A stretch of DNA of 10,811 nucleotides from Caulobacteraceae bacterium (GCA_004144935.1 SDZP01000090.1:1-10811); one strand, 5' to 3'; shown: positions 1-7,210, numbered from the stretch's first letter. A program made the numbers and translations. The notes: generated from the letters alone by a model not told the origin.

Positions 1-103
1 GGCGTGCAGCAAGCCATTCCTGCCGACCTGCACACAGCGGGGGAGGGGGGCGGCGGCCGGACGGGCGTATAGACGCCGCATGGCCGATGGAACCTCTCCC
101 CTC
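1..103 (+). other. Upstream leader of the esterase operon; no complete gene
   Basis: No complete gene is visible here. Frame 1 is open from the window edge to a TAG at 70-72 and could be the last 23 codons of an upstream gene, but its Gly-rich sequence is not recognisable. A small inverted repeat, GGCGT-ATAG-ACGCC (64-77), lies just before the ATG at 80. A purine-rich run (about 39-50, GCGGGGGAGGGG) is too far from either candidate start to be a normal Shine-Dalgarno. I found no copy of the ACCTNTCNGANAGGT operator seen elsewhere in the window, and no convincing promoter. Confidence 0.4.
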
Positions 104-1588
104 ATGACCCAGCCGATCGTCACGACCGACAGCGGTCCGTTGCGCGGTGTTGCTGTCGATGGCGTCAACAGCTTCCTGGGCGTGCCCTATGCGGCCGCCC
201 CGGTCGGGCCCCTGCGCTTCGAGAAGCCGCAAAGGCCCGCGCCCTGGTCGGAGCCGCGCGACGCCACGGCTCCCGGCGCGACCTATCCCCAGACCATGCG
301 CCCGTTCGACGCCCTCGATCTGGCGCCGCTGATCGGCGAGGGCGTCCGCCCCGGCGACGACTGGCTGAACCTCAACGTCTGGGCGCCGGCCGGCGCGGCC
401 GGCCTGCCGGTCATGGTCTGGATCCACGGCGGCGGCTTCGTCGCCGGCAGCGGCCACACCCCGGTCAACGACGGGACCTCGTTCGCGAGGAACGGCGTCG
501 TGCTGATCAGCCTCAACTACCGCATGGGCGTCGACGGCTTCATGGCCATCCCGGACGGGATCACCAACCTCGGTCTGCGCGATCAGATTTTCGCCCTCGA
601 ATGGGTGCAGCGGAACGCCGCCGCCTTCGGCGGCGACCCGGCCAACGTCACCGTCTTCGGCGAAAGCGCCGGGGCCATGTCGGTCGCCGACCTCGTCGCA
701 TCGCCCCTGGCCAGGGGCCTGTTCAGACGGGCCATCATCCAGAGCGGCCACGGCTCCATGGTTCGCCCCGTCGAGGTCAGCCACCGCCTGGCCCGCAAGG
801 TCGCCCGCATGATGCGGGTGCCGGCCACCGTCGAGGGCTTCCGCAGCCGCACCGCCGAACAGACCTTGCCGTTCGCCGACAGGGTCCAGCTGCCGACCGT
901 GCAGCTGAACCTGCGCGACGACCAGGGCCGCGAGCCGGCCTTCGGCCTGTCCCGCTACCTGCCGGTCTATGGCGATGACGTCCTGCCCGAGCATCCGCTG
1001 GCAGCGCTGGCGAACGGCGCCGGCAAGGATGTCGAGATCCTGATCGGTACCAACCGCGAAGAGATGAACGTCTATTTCGTCCCCACCGGCGTACGGAAGT
1101 CCATCAACCGCTGGCTGGCCTGGTATATGGTCAGCCGCTCGATCCGGGGCGCCAAGGACATCCTGCGCGACTACGGCTACGACGACCGCAAGGTGAAGGC
1201 CGGCGACATGCTGAGCGAGGCCATGCACGATCTGGTCTTCCGCTGGCCGGCCCGCGTCTATGCCCAGGCGCACCAGGGGCCGACCCACTTCTACGAGTTC
1301 GACTGGAAGAGCCCCGCCTTTGGCGGCGCGCTGGGCGCCTGCCACGCGCTGGAAATTCCGTTCGTCTTCAACACCCTGTCCTGCGCGACCGGGGAGAAGG
1401 GCCTCGCCGGTCCAAATCCGCCGCAGGACCTGGCCGACCGCATGCACGCGACCTGGGCCGACTTCGCCAAGGGCAGGGGGGTGCCGTGGGAGCCCTACGA
1501 CGCCGTCCGCCGCCAGGTGCATCGCTTCGACAAGGGCGAGACCGTCACCGATCCCGACATGCCGGCCGCCCGTCACTGGCGCCCGTAA
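104..1588 (+). CDS. Type-B carboxylesterase (COesterase family, alpha/beta hydrolase)
   Basis: Predicted serine esterase of the type-B carboxylesterase/lipase family (PF00135), 494 aa from this start, close to the usual bacterial length of about 490-510. Visible hallmarks are the oxyanion-hole HGGGF (residues 108-112), the nucleophile elbow GESAG with Ser188, the acid in GTNREE (Glu320) and the His in CHALEIPFVF (His414). These positions track those of Bacillus p-nitrobenzyl esterase (Ser189, Glu310, His399). No signal peptide is apparent, so it should act in the cytoplasm on an imported ester. The start at 104 gives the family-typical opening MTQPIVTTDSGPLRG; an in-frame ATG at 80 would add eight residues, and neither start has a clear Shine-Dalgarno. 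The stop is 13 nt before the SDR gene, suggesting cotranscription. Family is certain; substrate is unknown. Type-B esterases in such clusters include the fumonisin esterase, but nothing here shows that specificity. Confidence 0.94.
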   Translation: MTQPIVTTDSGPLRGVAVDGVNSFLGVPYAAAPVGPLRFEKPQRPAPWSEPRDATAPGATYPQTMRPFDALDLAPLIGEGVRPGDDWLNLNVWAPAGAAGLPVMVWIHGGGFVAGSGHTPVNDGTSFARNGVVLISLNYRMGVDGFMAIPDGITNLGLRDQIFALEWVQRNAAAFGGDPANVTVFGESAGAMSVADLVASPLARGLFRRAIIQSGHGSMVRPVEVSHRLARKVARMMRVPATVEGFRSRTAEQTLPFADRVQLPTVQLNLRDDQGREPAFGLSRYLPVYGDDVLPEHPLAALANGAGKDVEILIGTNREEMNVYFVPTGVRKSINRWLAWYMVSRSIRGAKDILRDYGYDDRKVKAGDMLSEAMHDLVFRWPARVYAQAHQGPTHFYEFDWKSPAFGGALGACHALEIPFVFNTLSCATGEKGLAGPNPPQDLADRMHATWADFAKGRGVPWEPYDAVRRQVHRFDKGETVTDPDMPAARHWRP

Positions 1589-1601
1589 CCAGGCCCGTTT
1601 C

Positions 1602-2375
1602 ATGTACCTGCAGCGCTTCCAGCTCACCGGCCGCGTGGCCTTCGTCACCGGCGGGGCCAGCGGCATCGGCCTGTGCGCCGTCGAAGCCCTGGCCGAAGCC
1701 GGCGCCCGGGTCATCTTCGGCGACCTGACGCCGCAGGCCATCGACGACGCGGTCGACGCCATGGCCGCCAGGGGCTACGCCGTCGAGGGCGTGGTCCTCG
1801 ACGTCACCGACTCCGCCGCGGTCGACTCGGTGGTCGCCGACATCGTCGCCCGCCACGGCAGGGTCGACATCCTGGTCAACAACGCCGGCATCGCCCTCAG
1901 CGAGATCGACGCCGAAGACATGGAGGACGAGCGCTGGCGCAAGGTCCTCGACGTCAACCTCAACGGGACGTTCTGGTGCGCCCGCGCGTTCGGCAAACAG
2001 ATGCTTAGCCAGGGCGGCGGCAGCATCGTCAACGTCGGCTCGATGAGCGGCTTCATCGTCAACCGTCCCCAGGGCCAGGCCCACTACAACGCCTCAAAGG
2101 CCGCCGTACACCACCTGACCAGGAGCCTCGCCGCCGAATGGGGTGCGCGCGGCGTACGGGTCAACGCCGTGGCCCCGACCTACATCGCCACCCCTTTGAA
2201 CGCCTTTGCCGACAAGGCGGCCCCGATGTACCAGCGCTGGATCGACTCCACCCCTCAGGCCAGACTTGGCGAGCCGGAGGAAGTCGCGGCCGTCATCCTC
2301 TTCCTGGCATCCGACGCCGCCAGCCTGATGACCGGCTCCATCGTGCTGGCGGATGGCGGCTACAGCTGCTGGTAG
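1602..2375 (+). CDS. Short-chain dehydrogenase/reductase (classical SDR), probably NAD-dependent
   Basis: A 257-aa classical SDR that oxidises an alcohol or reduces a ketone. The Rossmann motif is TGGASGIG (16-23), NNAG is at 93-96, and the catalytic set is Asn119, Ser147, Tyr162 and Lys166 (YNASK). An Asp at 41, the end of beta-2 (FGDLT), is the usual sign of NAD(H) preference. The C-terminal LADGGYSCW matches the conserved end of many SDRs. The reading frame stays open upstream into the esterase gene, but homology to the family begins at MYLQRFQLTGRVAFVTGG, so ATG 1602 is chosen. It starts 13 nt after the esterase stop with only a weak Shine-Dalgarno, which fits translational coupling. A role in processing the alcohol released by the esterase is inference. 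The enzyme family is secure; the substrate is not. Confidence 0.95.
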   Translation: MYLQRFQLTGRVAFVTGGASGIGLCAVEALAEAGARVIFGDLTPQAIDDAVDAMAARGYAVEGVVLDVTDSAAVDSVVADIVARHGRVDILVNNAGIALSEIDAEDMEDERWRKVLDVNLNGTFWCARAFGKQMLSQGGGSIVNVGSMSGFIVNRPQGQAHYNASKAAVHHLTRSLAAEWGARGVRVNAVAPTYIATPLNAFADKAAPMYQRWIDSTPQARLGEPEEVAAVILFLASDAASLMTGSIVLADGGYSCW

Positions 2376-2391
2376 CCCCCAAACTCCGGTA

Positions 2392-2411
2392 ATCCTGACG
2401 CAAGTCAGGAT
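2392..2411 (+). repeat. GNRA-type hairpin repeat, copy 1 (GCAA loop)
   Basis: Perfect 8-bp stem ATCCTGAC / GTCAGGAT closing a GCAA tetraloop, 16 nt after the SDR stop. As RNA this is a very stable C(GNRA)G-closed hairpin. No U-tract follows (ATCCACCCCC), so it is not a classical intrinsic terminator; it may be a 3'-end stabiliser, part of a Rho-dependent end, or a dispersed repeat. Copy 2 follows 18 nt later and the tract after both stems is C-rich (CCACCC). Confidence 0.6.
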
Positions 2412-2429
2412 CCACCCCCAACCCCGAAA

Positions 2430-2449
2430 GTCCTGACGAAAGTCAGGAC
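2430..2449 (+). repeat. GNRA-type hairpin repeat, copy 2 (GAAA loop)
   Basis: Perfect 8-bp stem GTCCTGAC / GTCAGGAC closing a GAAA tetraloop. The core differs from copy 1 only in the second loop base, and the outermost stem pair changes from A-T to G-C, a compensatory change that keeps pairing. Compensated pairing suggests the RNA (or DNA) hairpin itself is under selection. Confidence 0.6.
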
Positions 2450-2482
2450 CCACCCACCTCCACTATGTGCGGCGGCTGGACG

Positions 2483-2496
2483 CTGACTTTCGTCAG
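2483..2496 (-). repeat. GNRA-type hairpin repeat, copy 3 (inverted orientation)
   Basis: On the minus strand this reads CTGAC-GAAA-GTCAG, identical over 14 nt to the core of copy 2 but facing the other way. On the plus strand the loop is TTTC. Two forward copies and one reverse copy could make the tract act on transcripts from both directions. A longer inverted repeat, CGGCGGCTG (2470-2478) with CAGCCGCCG (2546-2554), encloses this copy, though such pairs arise easily at this GC content. Confidence 0.5.
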
Positions 2497-2554
2497 GGTG
2501 ACCGTAGGTGGGACTGTATGGGTAAACTCCACCTGCGGATCGGCACAGCCGCCG

Positions 2555-2569
2555 ACCTTTCAGATAGGT
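2555..2569. promoter_or_regulatory. Operator-like palindrome upstream of the TonB receptor (copy A)
   Basis: ACCTTTCAGATAGGT is an imperfect palindrome (ACCTTTC-A-GATAGGT, one mismatched pair). It recurs exactly at 7196-7210, identical for 16 nt including the following C, with a variant at 7173-7187. It lies 67 nt before the receptor ATG, a plausible core-promoter position. The TC-N-GA core resembles the GTC-N-GAC core of FadR-type GntR operators, and a GntR/FCD gene lies at 8085-8846, so that protein is the best candidate binder. The neighbouring AraC protein is the alternative. Confidence 0.65.
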
Positions 2570-2585
2570 CGCCCTCGCTCTAGCG

Positions 2586-2628
2586 TCCCCTGATACAGAC
2601 CGGGGCTCTCCCGGCGGACATCAGGGGA
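2586..2628 (+). promoter_or_regulatory. Leader stem-loop occluding the receptor Shine-Dalgarno
   Basis: A perfect 9-bp inverted repeat, TCCCCTGAT (2586-2594) and ATCAGGGGA (2620-2628), encloses a second stem CCGGG/CCCGG (2600-2604 and 2610-2614) with a 5-nt loop. The 3' arm contains the only Shine-Dalgarno-like sequence (AGGGG, 2623-2627), nine nt before the ATG at 2637. Folded, the leader would hide the ribosome-binding site, which suggests translational control of the receptor (protein-, RNA-, temperature- or ligand-dependent). No known riboswitch class is recognised. The pairing is visible; the regulatory role is inferred and depends on transcription starting upstream of 2586. Confidence 0.5.
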
Positions 2629-2636
2629 AACACCTC

Positions 2637-4736
2637 ATGCGCTTCACGACTCTCCTCGCCGCCGGCGTGGCCGCTTCGGCCCTGCTGTCGGGCACGGCTG
2701 CCCTCGCCCAGGACGCCGCGGTCGCCAGCGTCGACGGAACCGATGTCGGCGAGGTCATCGTCACCGCCCGGAAGCGCGAAGAGAACCTGAAGGACGTCCC
2801 CATCGCGGTGACCGCCGTCGGCGCCGACACCCTGGAGCGCGAACAGATCTACGTCCTCAAGGACATCGCCGCCTTCTCCCCCGGCCTGACCATCAACAGC
2901 GACGCCGTCGGCCGCGCCTTCGTCTCCATCCGCGGTGTCGGCACCACCCTGATCGACAGCGTCCAGCCGGGGGTCGGCATCTTCATCGACGGCATCTACC
3001 AGTCCAACACCAGCTACCTGAACAGCCCCCTGCTGGACGTCGCCCGCATCGAGGTGCTGCGCGGGCCGCAGGGCACCCTGTTCGGCAACAACACCCTCGG
3101 CGGCGCCATCAGCGTCGTCACCCGCCAGCCGTCCGACGAGTACCGCCTGCGCCTGTCGGGGGCCATCGCCGGTCCCGACGATTTCGGCTCGCTCGCCGGC
3201 AGCCTTTCCGGCCCCATCATCGAGGGCAGGCTGCAGGGCCGCATCGCCGCCAGCTACCACACCCAGGACGGCTTCTCCGAAAACGCCCTGGCCGGCGGCA
3301 ACGCCAACCCGCTGGAGCAGACCTCGGTCAACGGCGCCCTGCGCTGGGAACTGTCCGACAGCGCCGTGATCACCACCAGCGCCTACTACGACAAGGTCAC
3401 CGGCGGCCAGACGCCCTACGCCAACGTAACCGGCGTCAACGACCACAGCCGCGACACCACCCTGAACCTCAACAGCATCGCCACCTACGAGTACCGCGGC
3501 CTCAACGTGAAGGGCGTCTTCGACATCGGAAACACCAAGCTGACCGCCATCGGGGCTTACGATCGCAAGGAAGGCAAGGCCTCGGGCGACGGCGACTTCG
3601 GCCCGATCGATTTCTTCCGCATCTACAACGGCCACAACGACGCCGACAGCTACACCGCCGAACTGCGCGCCGACACCGAGTGGACCGGCAACTTCTCCAC
3701 CCTGGTCGGGGTCTTCGCCAATGACGCCGAGACGACCAATGGCAACGACACCCTGATCGTGCCCCTGGGCTTCACCCAGACCTCCGTCGCGACCCAGCAC
3801 ATCAAGCAGCAGGCCATCTTCGGCACCGCCTTCTGGACCGTCGACGACAGTCTCGAGATCACCGGCGGCCTGCGCTACGACCATCAGGAGGTCACGGCGA
3901 CCAACGCCACCAGCGACTACGCCACCTACCAGCTGCAGCCCCGGCTCACGATCACCAAACACTGGACCGACGAGGTCATGACCTATGCCTCGGTCAGCCG
4001 CGGCTTCCGCGGCGGCGGCTCGAACGGTGACGGCGCCCCCAACGCCATCTACCGCGGCGACTCCGTCTGGACCTACGAGATCGGGACCAAGCTGCAGACC
4101 GCCGACCGCAGGCTCTCGGTCGACGCGGCTGTCTTCTACAACGACTACAAGGACTACATCGGCCAGAACTCCCTCGCCCCCCGGGTCGGCGGCGCCGGCT
4201 TCGTGGCCATCAATCTCAACAGCGGCGACGTGAAGAGCTATGGCCTCGAGGTGGAAGCCCGCTGGCGTCCGACCGACAACCTGTCGTTCAATGCCGGCGT
4301 CACCCTGCTGCACGCCCGCATCGAGGACGACAGCGCCTACTTCGAAACCACCGGCATGAACCTGGCCAGCGACCGGCTGCTGTTCGTCCCCGACTGGAAC
4401 TATTTCGCCAGCGGCAGCTACACCCTGCCGCTGGGGGCCGACGACCTGCGCTTCGACCTGACCGTCATCGGCAAGGGCGACCGCATCGGCTCGACCCTCA
4501 ACGACGCCGACGTGCCGGTTCTGGAAAGCTACACCCTGGTCAACAGCTCGCTGACCTTCGTGCATGGCGAGGTCAACGTCGCCCTGTTCGCCACCAACCT
4601 GTTCGACGAGGACTACACCGAATCCTACTTGGATCGGTCGCTGCTCGAGAAGGCGGGTCTTGCCTTCCTGGCCACCAATCTGGCGATCCAGGGCGATGGT
4701 CGCCGCGTCGGCATCCGCGCCTCGGTGAACTTCTGA
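2637..4736 (+). CDS. TonB-dependent outer-membrane receptor
   Basis: A 699-aa TonB-dependent receptor that imports a bulky or scarce ligand across the outer membrane using TonB-ExbBD energy. A Sec signal peptide is clear: MRF, a hydrophobic stretch to about residue 22, and a likely cut in ALA-QD after residue 24. A TonB-box/linker follows (GEVIVTARKREENL, 38-51), then the plug domain (about 52-165) with VSIRGVG, IDGIYQSN and IEVLRGPQGTLFG. The beta-barrel ends in the expected C-terminal aromatic (SVNF). The tandem stop TGA-TAG closes it. The style is that of organic-compound receptors abundant in Caulobacter and sphingomonads; no siderophore or vitamin signature can be assigned. It has its own upstream operator and a leader hairpin, and is followed 14 nt later by the FAD oxidoreductase, so it probably heads a three-gene operon. 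Family is certain; ligand is unknown. Confidence 0.96.
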   Translation: MRFTTLLAAGVAASALLSGTAALAQDAAVASVDGTDVGEVIVTARKREENLKDVPIAVTAVGADTLEREQIYVLKDIAAFSPGLTINSDAVGRAFVSIRGVGTTLIDSVQPGVGIFIDGIYQSNTSYLNSPLLDVARIEVLRGPQGTLFGNNTLGGAISVVTRQPSDEYRLRLSGAIAGPDDFGSLAGSLSGPIIEGRLQGRIAASYHTQDGFSENALAGGNANPLEQTSVNGALRWELSDSAVITTSAYYDKVTGGQTPYANVTGVNDHSRDTTLNLNSIATYEYRGLNVKGVFDIGNTKLTAIGAYDRKEGKASGDGDFGPIDFFRIYNGHNDADSYTAELRADTEWTGNFSTLVGVFANDAETTNGNDTLIVPLGFTQTSVATQHIKQQAIFGTAFWTVDDSLEITGGLRYDHQEVTATNATSDYATYQLQPRLTITKHWTDEVMTYASVSRGFRGGGSNGDGAPNAIYRGDSVWTYEIGTKLQTADRRLSVDAAVFYNDYKDYIGQNSLAPRVGGAGFVAINLNSGDVKSYGLEVEARWRPTDNLSFNAGVTLLHARIEDDSAYFETTGMNLASDRLLFVPDWNYFASGSYTLPLGADDLRFDLTVIGKGDRIGSTLNDADVPVLESYTLVNSSLTFVHGEVNVALFATNLFDEDYTESYLDRSLLEKAGLAFLATNLAIQGDGRRVGIRASVNF

Positions 4737-4750
4737 TAGCGTGATTTCAG

Positions 4751-6145
4751 ATGAATGCCCCCGGTGTCCGCCACGGCCTTTCCGAGACCTTCCTGGCTGA
4801 CGCCCGGGCGGTGTTCGGCGACCGCCTCCATCTCGGTGAGGCCATGCGGCGCCAGCACGGCCAGAGTGAAAGCCACTTCGAGGTCATGCTGCCGGACGCG
4901 GTGGTGTTCGCCCGCTCGACCGAGGAGGTCGTGGCGCTTGTCCAGATGTGCAACCGCCACGACACGCCGCTGATCCCGTTCGGGGCCGGCACCTCGATCG
5001 AGGGCAACACCATTCCGGTGCGCGGCGGGGTCACCCTCGACCTGTCGGAGATGAACGCCATCCTCGACGTCAATGCCGAGGACTTCGACGTCACCGTGCA
5101 GGCCGGCGTGCGGCGGGAGGAGCTTAACGCCCACCTGCGCGACGTCGGGCTGTTCTTCCCGATCGATCCGGGGGCCAACGCCACCATCGGCGGCATGGCG
5201 GCCACCCGCGCCTCCGGCACCAACGCCGTGCGCTACGGCACCATGCGCGAGGCGGTGCTGGCCCTGCGGGTCGTCACCCCGGACGGCCGCGACATCCGCA
5301 CCAGCCGCCGGGCCCGCAAGTCGGCGGCCGGCTATGATCTCACCCGGCTGATGATCGGCTCGGAGGGCACGCTCGGCGTCATCACCGAGATCACCCTGCG
5401 CCTGCACGGAATCCCGGAAGCCATCCTTTCGGCGGTCTGCAGTTTCGAGACCCTGGCGGGCGCCGTCGACACCGTCGTCCAGTCGATCCAGCTTGGCATT
5501 CCGCTGGCCCGCGTCGAGATCCTCGACGACATGCAGATCAGGGCCTGCAACGCCTACTCGGGCCTCGACTACCCGGAGAAGACGACGCTCTTCTTCGAGT
5601 TCCACGGCTCCGAACGCTATGTCCAGGAGCAGGTCGAGACGGTCGCCGCCCTCGCCGCCGACAACGGCGGCTCGGCCTTCCAATGGTCCAACCTGCCCGA
5701 GGAACGCGCCAGGCTGTGGAAGGCCCGCCACCAGGCCTTCTACGCCGCCACCGCCCTGCGTCCCGGCGCCGTGGGCTGGCCGACCGATGTCTGCGTGCCG
5801 ATCAGCCGCCTGGCTGAATGCATCGGCCAGACCAAGGCCGACCTGCAGGCCGCGACCATCCCCGCGACCATCCTAGGCCACGTCGGCGACGGCAACTTCC
5901 ACGTCGTCTTCGTCATCGATCCGGAAAACCCGGCCGAGCAGGCCGAGGCCGAACATCTCAACGAGCGGCTGGTCCGCCGGGCCCTCGACATGGACGGCAC
6001 CTGCACCGGCGAGCATGGAATCGGCATTGGCAAACAGGACTGGCTCGTTGAAGAACTGGGTGAGGCCGTCGAAACCATGCGGCTGATCAAACGGGCTCTT
6101 GATCCCAAGGACCTGTTCAACCCGGGAAAGATTTTCAGCCTGTGA
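4751..6145 (+). CDS. FAD-binding oxidoreductase of the GlcD / D-lactate dehydrogenase (cytochrome) family
   Basis: A 464-aa flavoprotein of the VAO/PCMH superfamily, expected to oxidise a D-2-hydroxyacid to the 2-oxoacid and pass electrons to a quinone or cytochrome. The FAD_binding_4 domain (about 48-220) shows PFGAGTSIEGN (76-86), DPGANATIGGMAA (139-151), the segment YGTMREAVL (162-170) and GSEGTLGVITEI (203-214). The FAD-oxidase C-terminal domain (about 225-463) has GHVGDGNFH (376-384) and EHGIG (421-425), whose His/Glu residues bind metal and substrate in D-lactate dehydrogenases. Length fits this subfamily. No signal peptide or membrane helix is apparent, so it is cytosolic or peripherally membrane-bound. 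It overlaps the next gene (GTGA at 6142-6145), implying translational coupling. D-lactate itself is a possible substrate, but in this cluster a pathway-specific D-hydroxyacid is as likely. Glycolate oxidase GlcD is less likely because no glcE or glcF is nearby. Confidence 0.93.
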   Translation: MNAPGVRHGLSETFLADARAVFGDRLHLGEAMRRQHGQSESHFEVMLPDAVVFARSTEEVVALVQMCNRHDTPLIPFGAGTSIEGNTIPVRGGVTLDLSEMNAILDVNAEDFDVTVQAGVRREELNAHLRDVGLFFPIDPGANATIGGMAATRASGTNAVRYGTMREAVLALRVVTPDGRDIRTSRRARKSAAGYDLTRLMIGSEGTLGVITEITLRLHGIPEAILSAVCSFETLAGAVDTVVQSIQLGIPLARVEILDDMQIRACNAYSGLDYPEKTTLFFEFHGSERYVQEQVETVAALAADNGGSAFQWSNLPEERARLWKARHQAFYAATALRPGAVGWPTDVCVPISRLAECIGQTKADLQAATIPATILGHVGDGNFHVVFVIDPENPAEQAEAEHLNERLVRRALDMDGTCTGEHGIGIGKQDWLVEELGEAVETMRLIKRALDPKDLFNPGKIFSL

Positions 6146-7125
6146 CCGAACTGACCCGGCCGTCCCCGGCCAACACCCGCCGCCTTGTCGATCGCGAGGT
6201 CGACCCCCTGCTCGATCTCTCGCCCACCACGGTGCTCAGCGACGAGGCGCTTCCGACCCTGCGCGCCGCCGGGCGCATGCCGCTGCCGGCGGCGGAGGGC
6301 CGGGCGGCCGAGGTCATCCGGCAGGTGCTCGAGGTTCCGGGACCGAAGGACGCGCCGGACGTCGGCATCATCGTCTATTCGCCCCCGGACATGGCCGCCC
6401 CGGTCGGCTGTATCTTCCACATTCATGGGGGCGGCTACGTCGTCGGCGCCGCCGCGCCGCAGGAGCCGCTCCACCGCATCTGGGCGGCCAAGCTGGACTG
6501 CGTTGTCGTGACCGTCGATTACCGCCTGGCGCCTGAAACCCGCGCCCCCGGCAATGTCGAGGACTGCTACGCCGCGCTCGCCTGGACCTTCGCCAATGCG
6601 GAACAGCTGAACATCGACCCGGCGCGGGTCGGCGTCATGGGCGAGAGCGCCGGCGGCGGCCTGGCGGCGGCCCTGGCCCTGCTGGCCCGCGACCGCGGCG
6701 AATATCCCCTGGCCTTCCAGCACCTGATCTACCCCATGCTGGACGACCGCACCGTCACCCGCCCCGATCCTCACCCGATCGCCGGCGAGTTCATCTGGAC
6801 GCCGCACAACAACCACTACGGCTGGTCGGCGCTGCTGGGCGTCGAGCCGGGCTCGGACGGGGTCTCTCCCTACGCCGCGCCGGCGCGGGCCGAAGACCTC
6901 TCGGGCCTGCCCCCCACCTTCATCGCCACCGGCGCCCTCGACCTCTTCCTGGAAGAGGACATGGAATACGCCCGCCGCCTGCTCCGCGCCGGCGTCGCCA
7001 CCGAACTCCATGTCTACCCCGGCGGCCCCCACGGCTTCGATTTCCACCCGACGGCGGAGGTTTCGGTCCAGGCCCGCAAGGACAGCCTCACGGCGCTGGG
7101 ACGCTTTCTCCGGGCGAAGGGCTGA
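6142..7125 (+). CDS. Alpha/beta hydrolase, HSL-type (alpha/beta hydrolase fold-3) esterase
   Basis: A 327-aa predicted serine esterase of the hormone-sensitive-lipase group (PF07859). It shows HGGGYVVG (95-102, oxyanion hole), VDYRLAPE (125-132), nucleophile Ser169 in GESAGGG, Asp267 in GALDLF and His297 in GGPHGFD, so the triad is complete. The start is GTG at 6142, overlapping the stop of the FAD oxidoreductase; the GGGAAAG at 6123-6129 is a rather distant Shine-Dalgarno, so coupled translation is likely. No signal peptide is seen. It is unrelated in sequence to the type-B esterase at 104-1588, so the locus carries two esterase families, possibly for two ester bonds or two steps. The N-terminal 60 residues look like an HSL-type cap. 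Family call is strong; lactonase or amidase activity cannot be excluded. Confidence 0.93.
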   Translation: MTELTRPSPANTRRLVDREVDPLLDLSPTTVLSDEALPTLRAAGRMPLPAAEGRAAEVIRQVLEVPGPKDAPDVGIIVYSPPDMAAPVGCIFHIHGGGYVVGAAAPQEPLHRIWAAKLDCVVVTVDYRLAPETRAPGNVEDCYAALAWTFANAEQLNIDPARVGVMGESAGGGLAAALALLARDRGEYPLAFQHLIYPMLDDRTVTRPDPHPIAGEFIWTPHNNHYGWSALLGVEPGSDGVSPYAAPARAEDLSGLPPTFIATGALDLFLEEDMEYARRLLRAGVATELHVYPGGPHGFDFHPTAEVSVQARKDSLTALGRFLRAKG

Positions 7126-7172
7126 CGCTGGGGAGGCGATCTCGGCGGGCGCGCCAAGGACACTCCGTCGCA

Positions 7173-7187
7173 ACCTATCTGACAGGT
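7173..7187. promoter_or_regulatory. Operator-like palindrome upstream of araC (copy B)
   Basis: ACCTATCTGACAGGT is palindromic around its central T (ACCTATC-T-GACAGGT, one mismatched pair). It is the reverse-orientation counterpart of copies A and C: its first nine bases ACCTATCTG are the exact reverse complement of CAGATAGGT at the end of copy C. Its centre is 23 bp from copy C, about two helical turns, which would suit cooperative binding of two dimers. Confidence 0.65.
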
Positions 7188-7195
7188 CTGGACGA

Positions 7196-7210
7196 ACCTT
7201 TCAGATAGGT
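7196..7210. promoter_or_regulatory. Operator-like palindrome upstream of araC (copy C)
   Basis: ACCTTTCAGATAGGT is identical to the site at 2555-2569, and the identity runs one base further into the following C. It lies 45 nt before the araC ATG, where a bound repressor would block transcription or early elongation. Exact recurrence 4.6 kb apart in two gene-upstream regions, and not inside genes as far as I could see, is the main evidence that it is a regulatory site. Confidence 0.68.

Noticed and set aside
1260..1601. Upstream extension of the SDR reading frame into the esterase gene
   Set aside because: The extra 114 residues are Arg/Pro-rich, have no SDR similarity and overlap the esterase catalytic-His region in another frame.
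2392..2449. Rho-independent terminators
   Set aside because: The stems are followed by C-rich sequence, not a U-tract, so a classical intrinsic terminator cannot be claimed.
2392..2496. CRISPR array
   Set aside because: Only three short palindromic copies, one inverted, with unequal 18- and 33-nt gaps and no cas genes.
2555..2569. Fur box or other iron-responsive site for the receptor
   Set aside because: The site has no similarity to the AT-rich Fur consensus, and its exact copies lie before araC-gntR, not iron genes.
2580..4565. Long minus-strand open frame of 661 codons opposite the TonB receptor
   Set aside because: Its Gly/Asp/Val-rich low-complexity product is what the antisense of a high-GC gene gives; the plus strand encodes a clear receptor with signal peptide and plug motifs.
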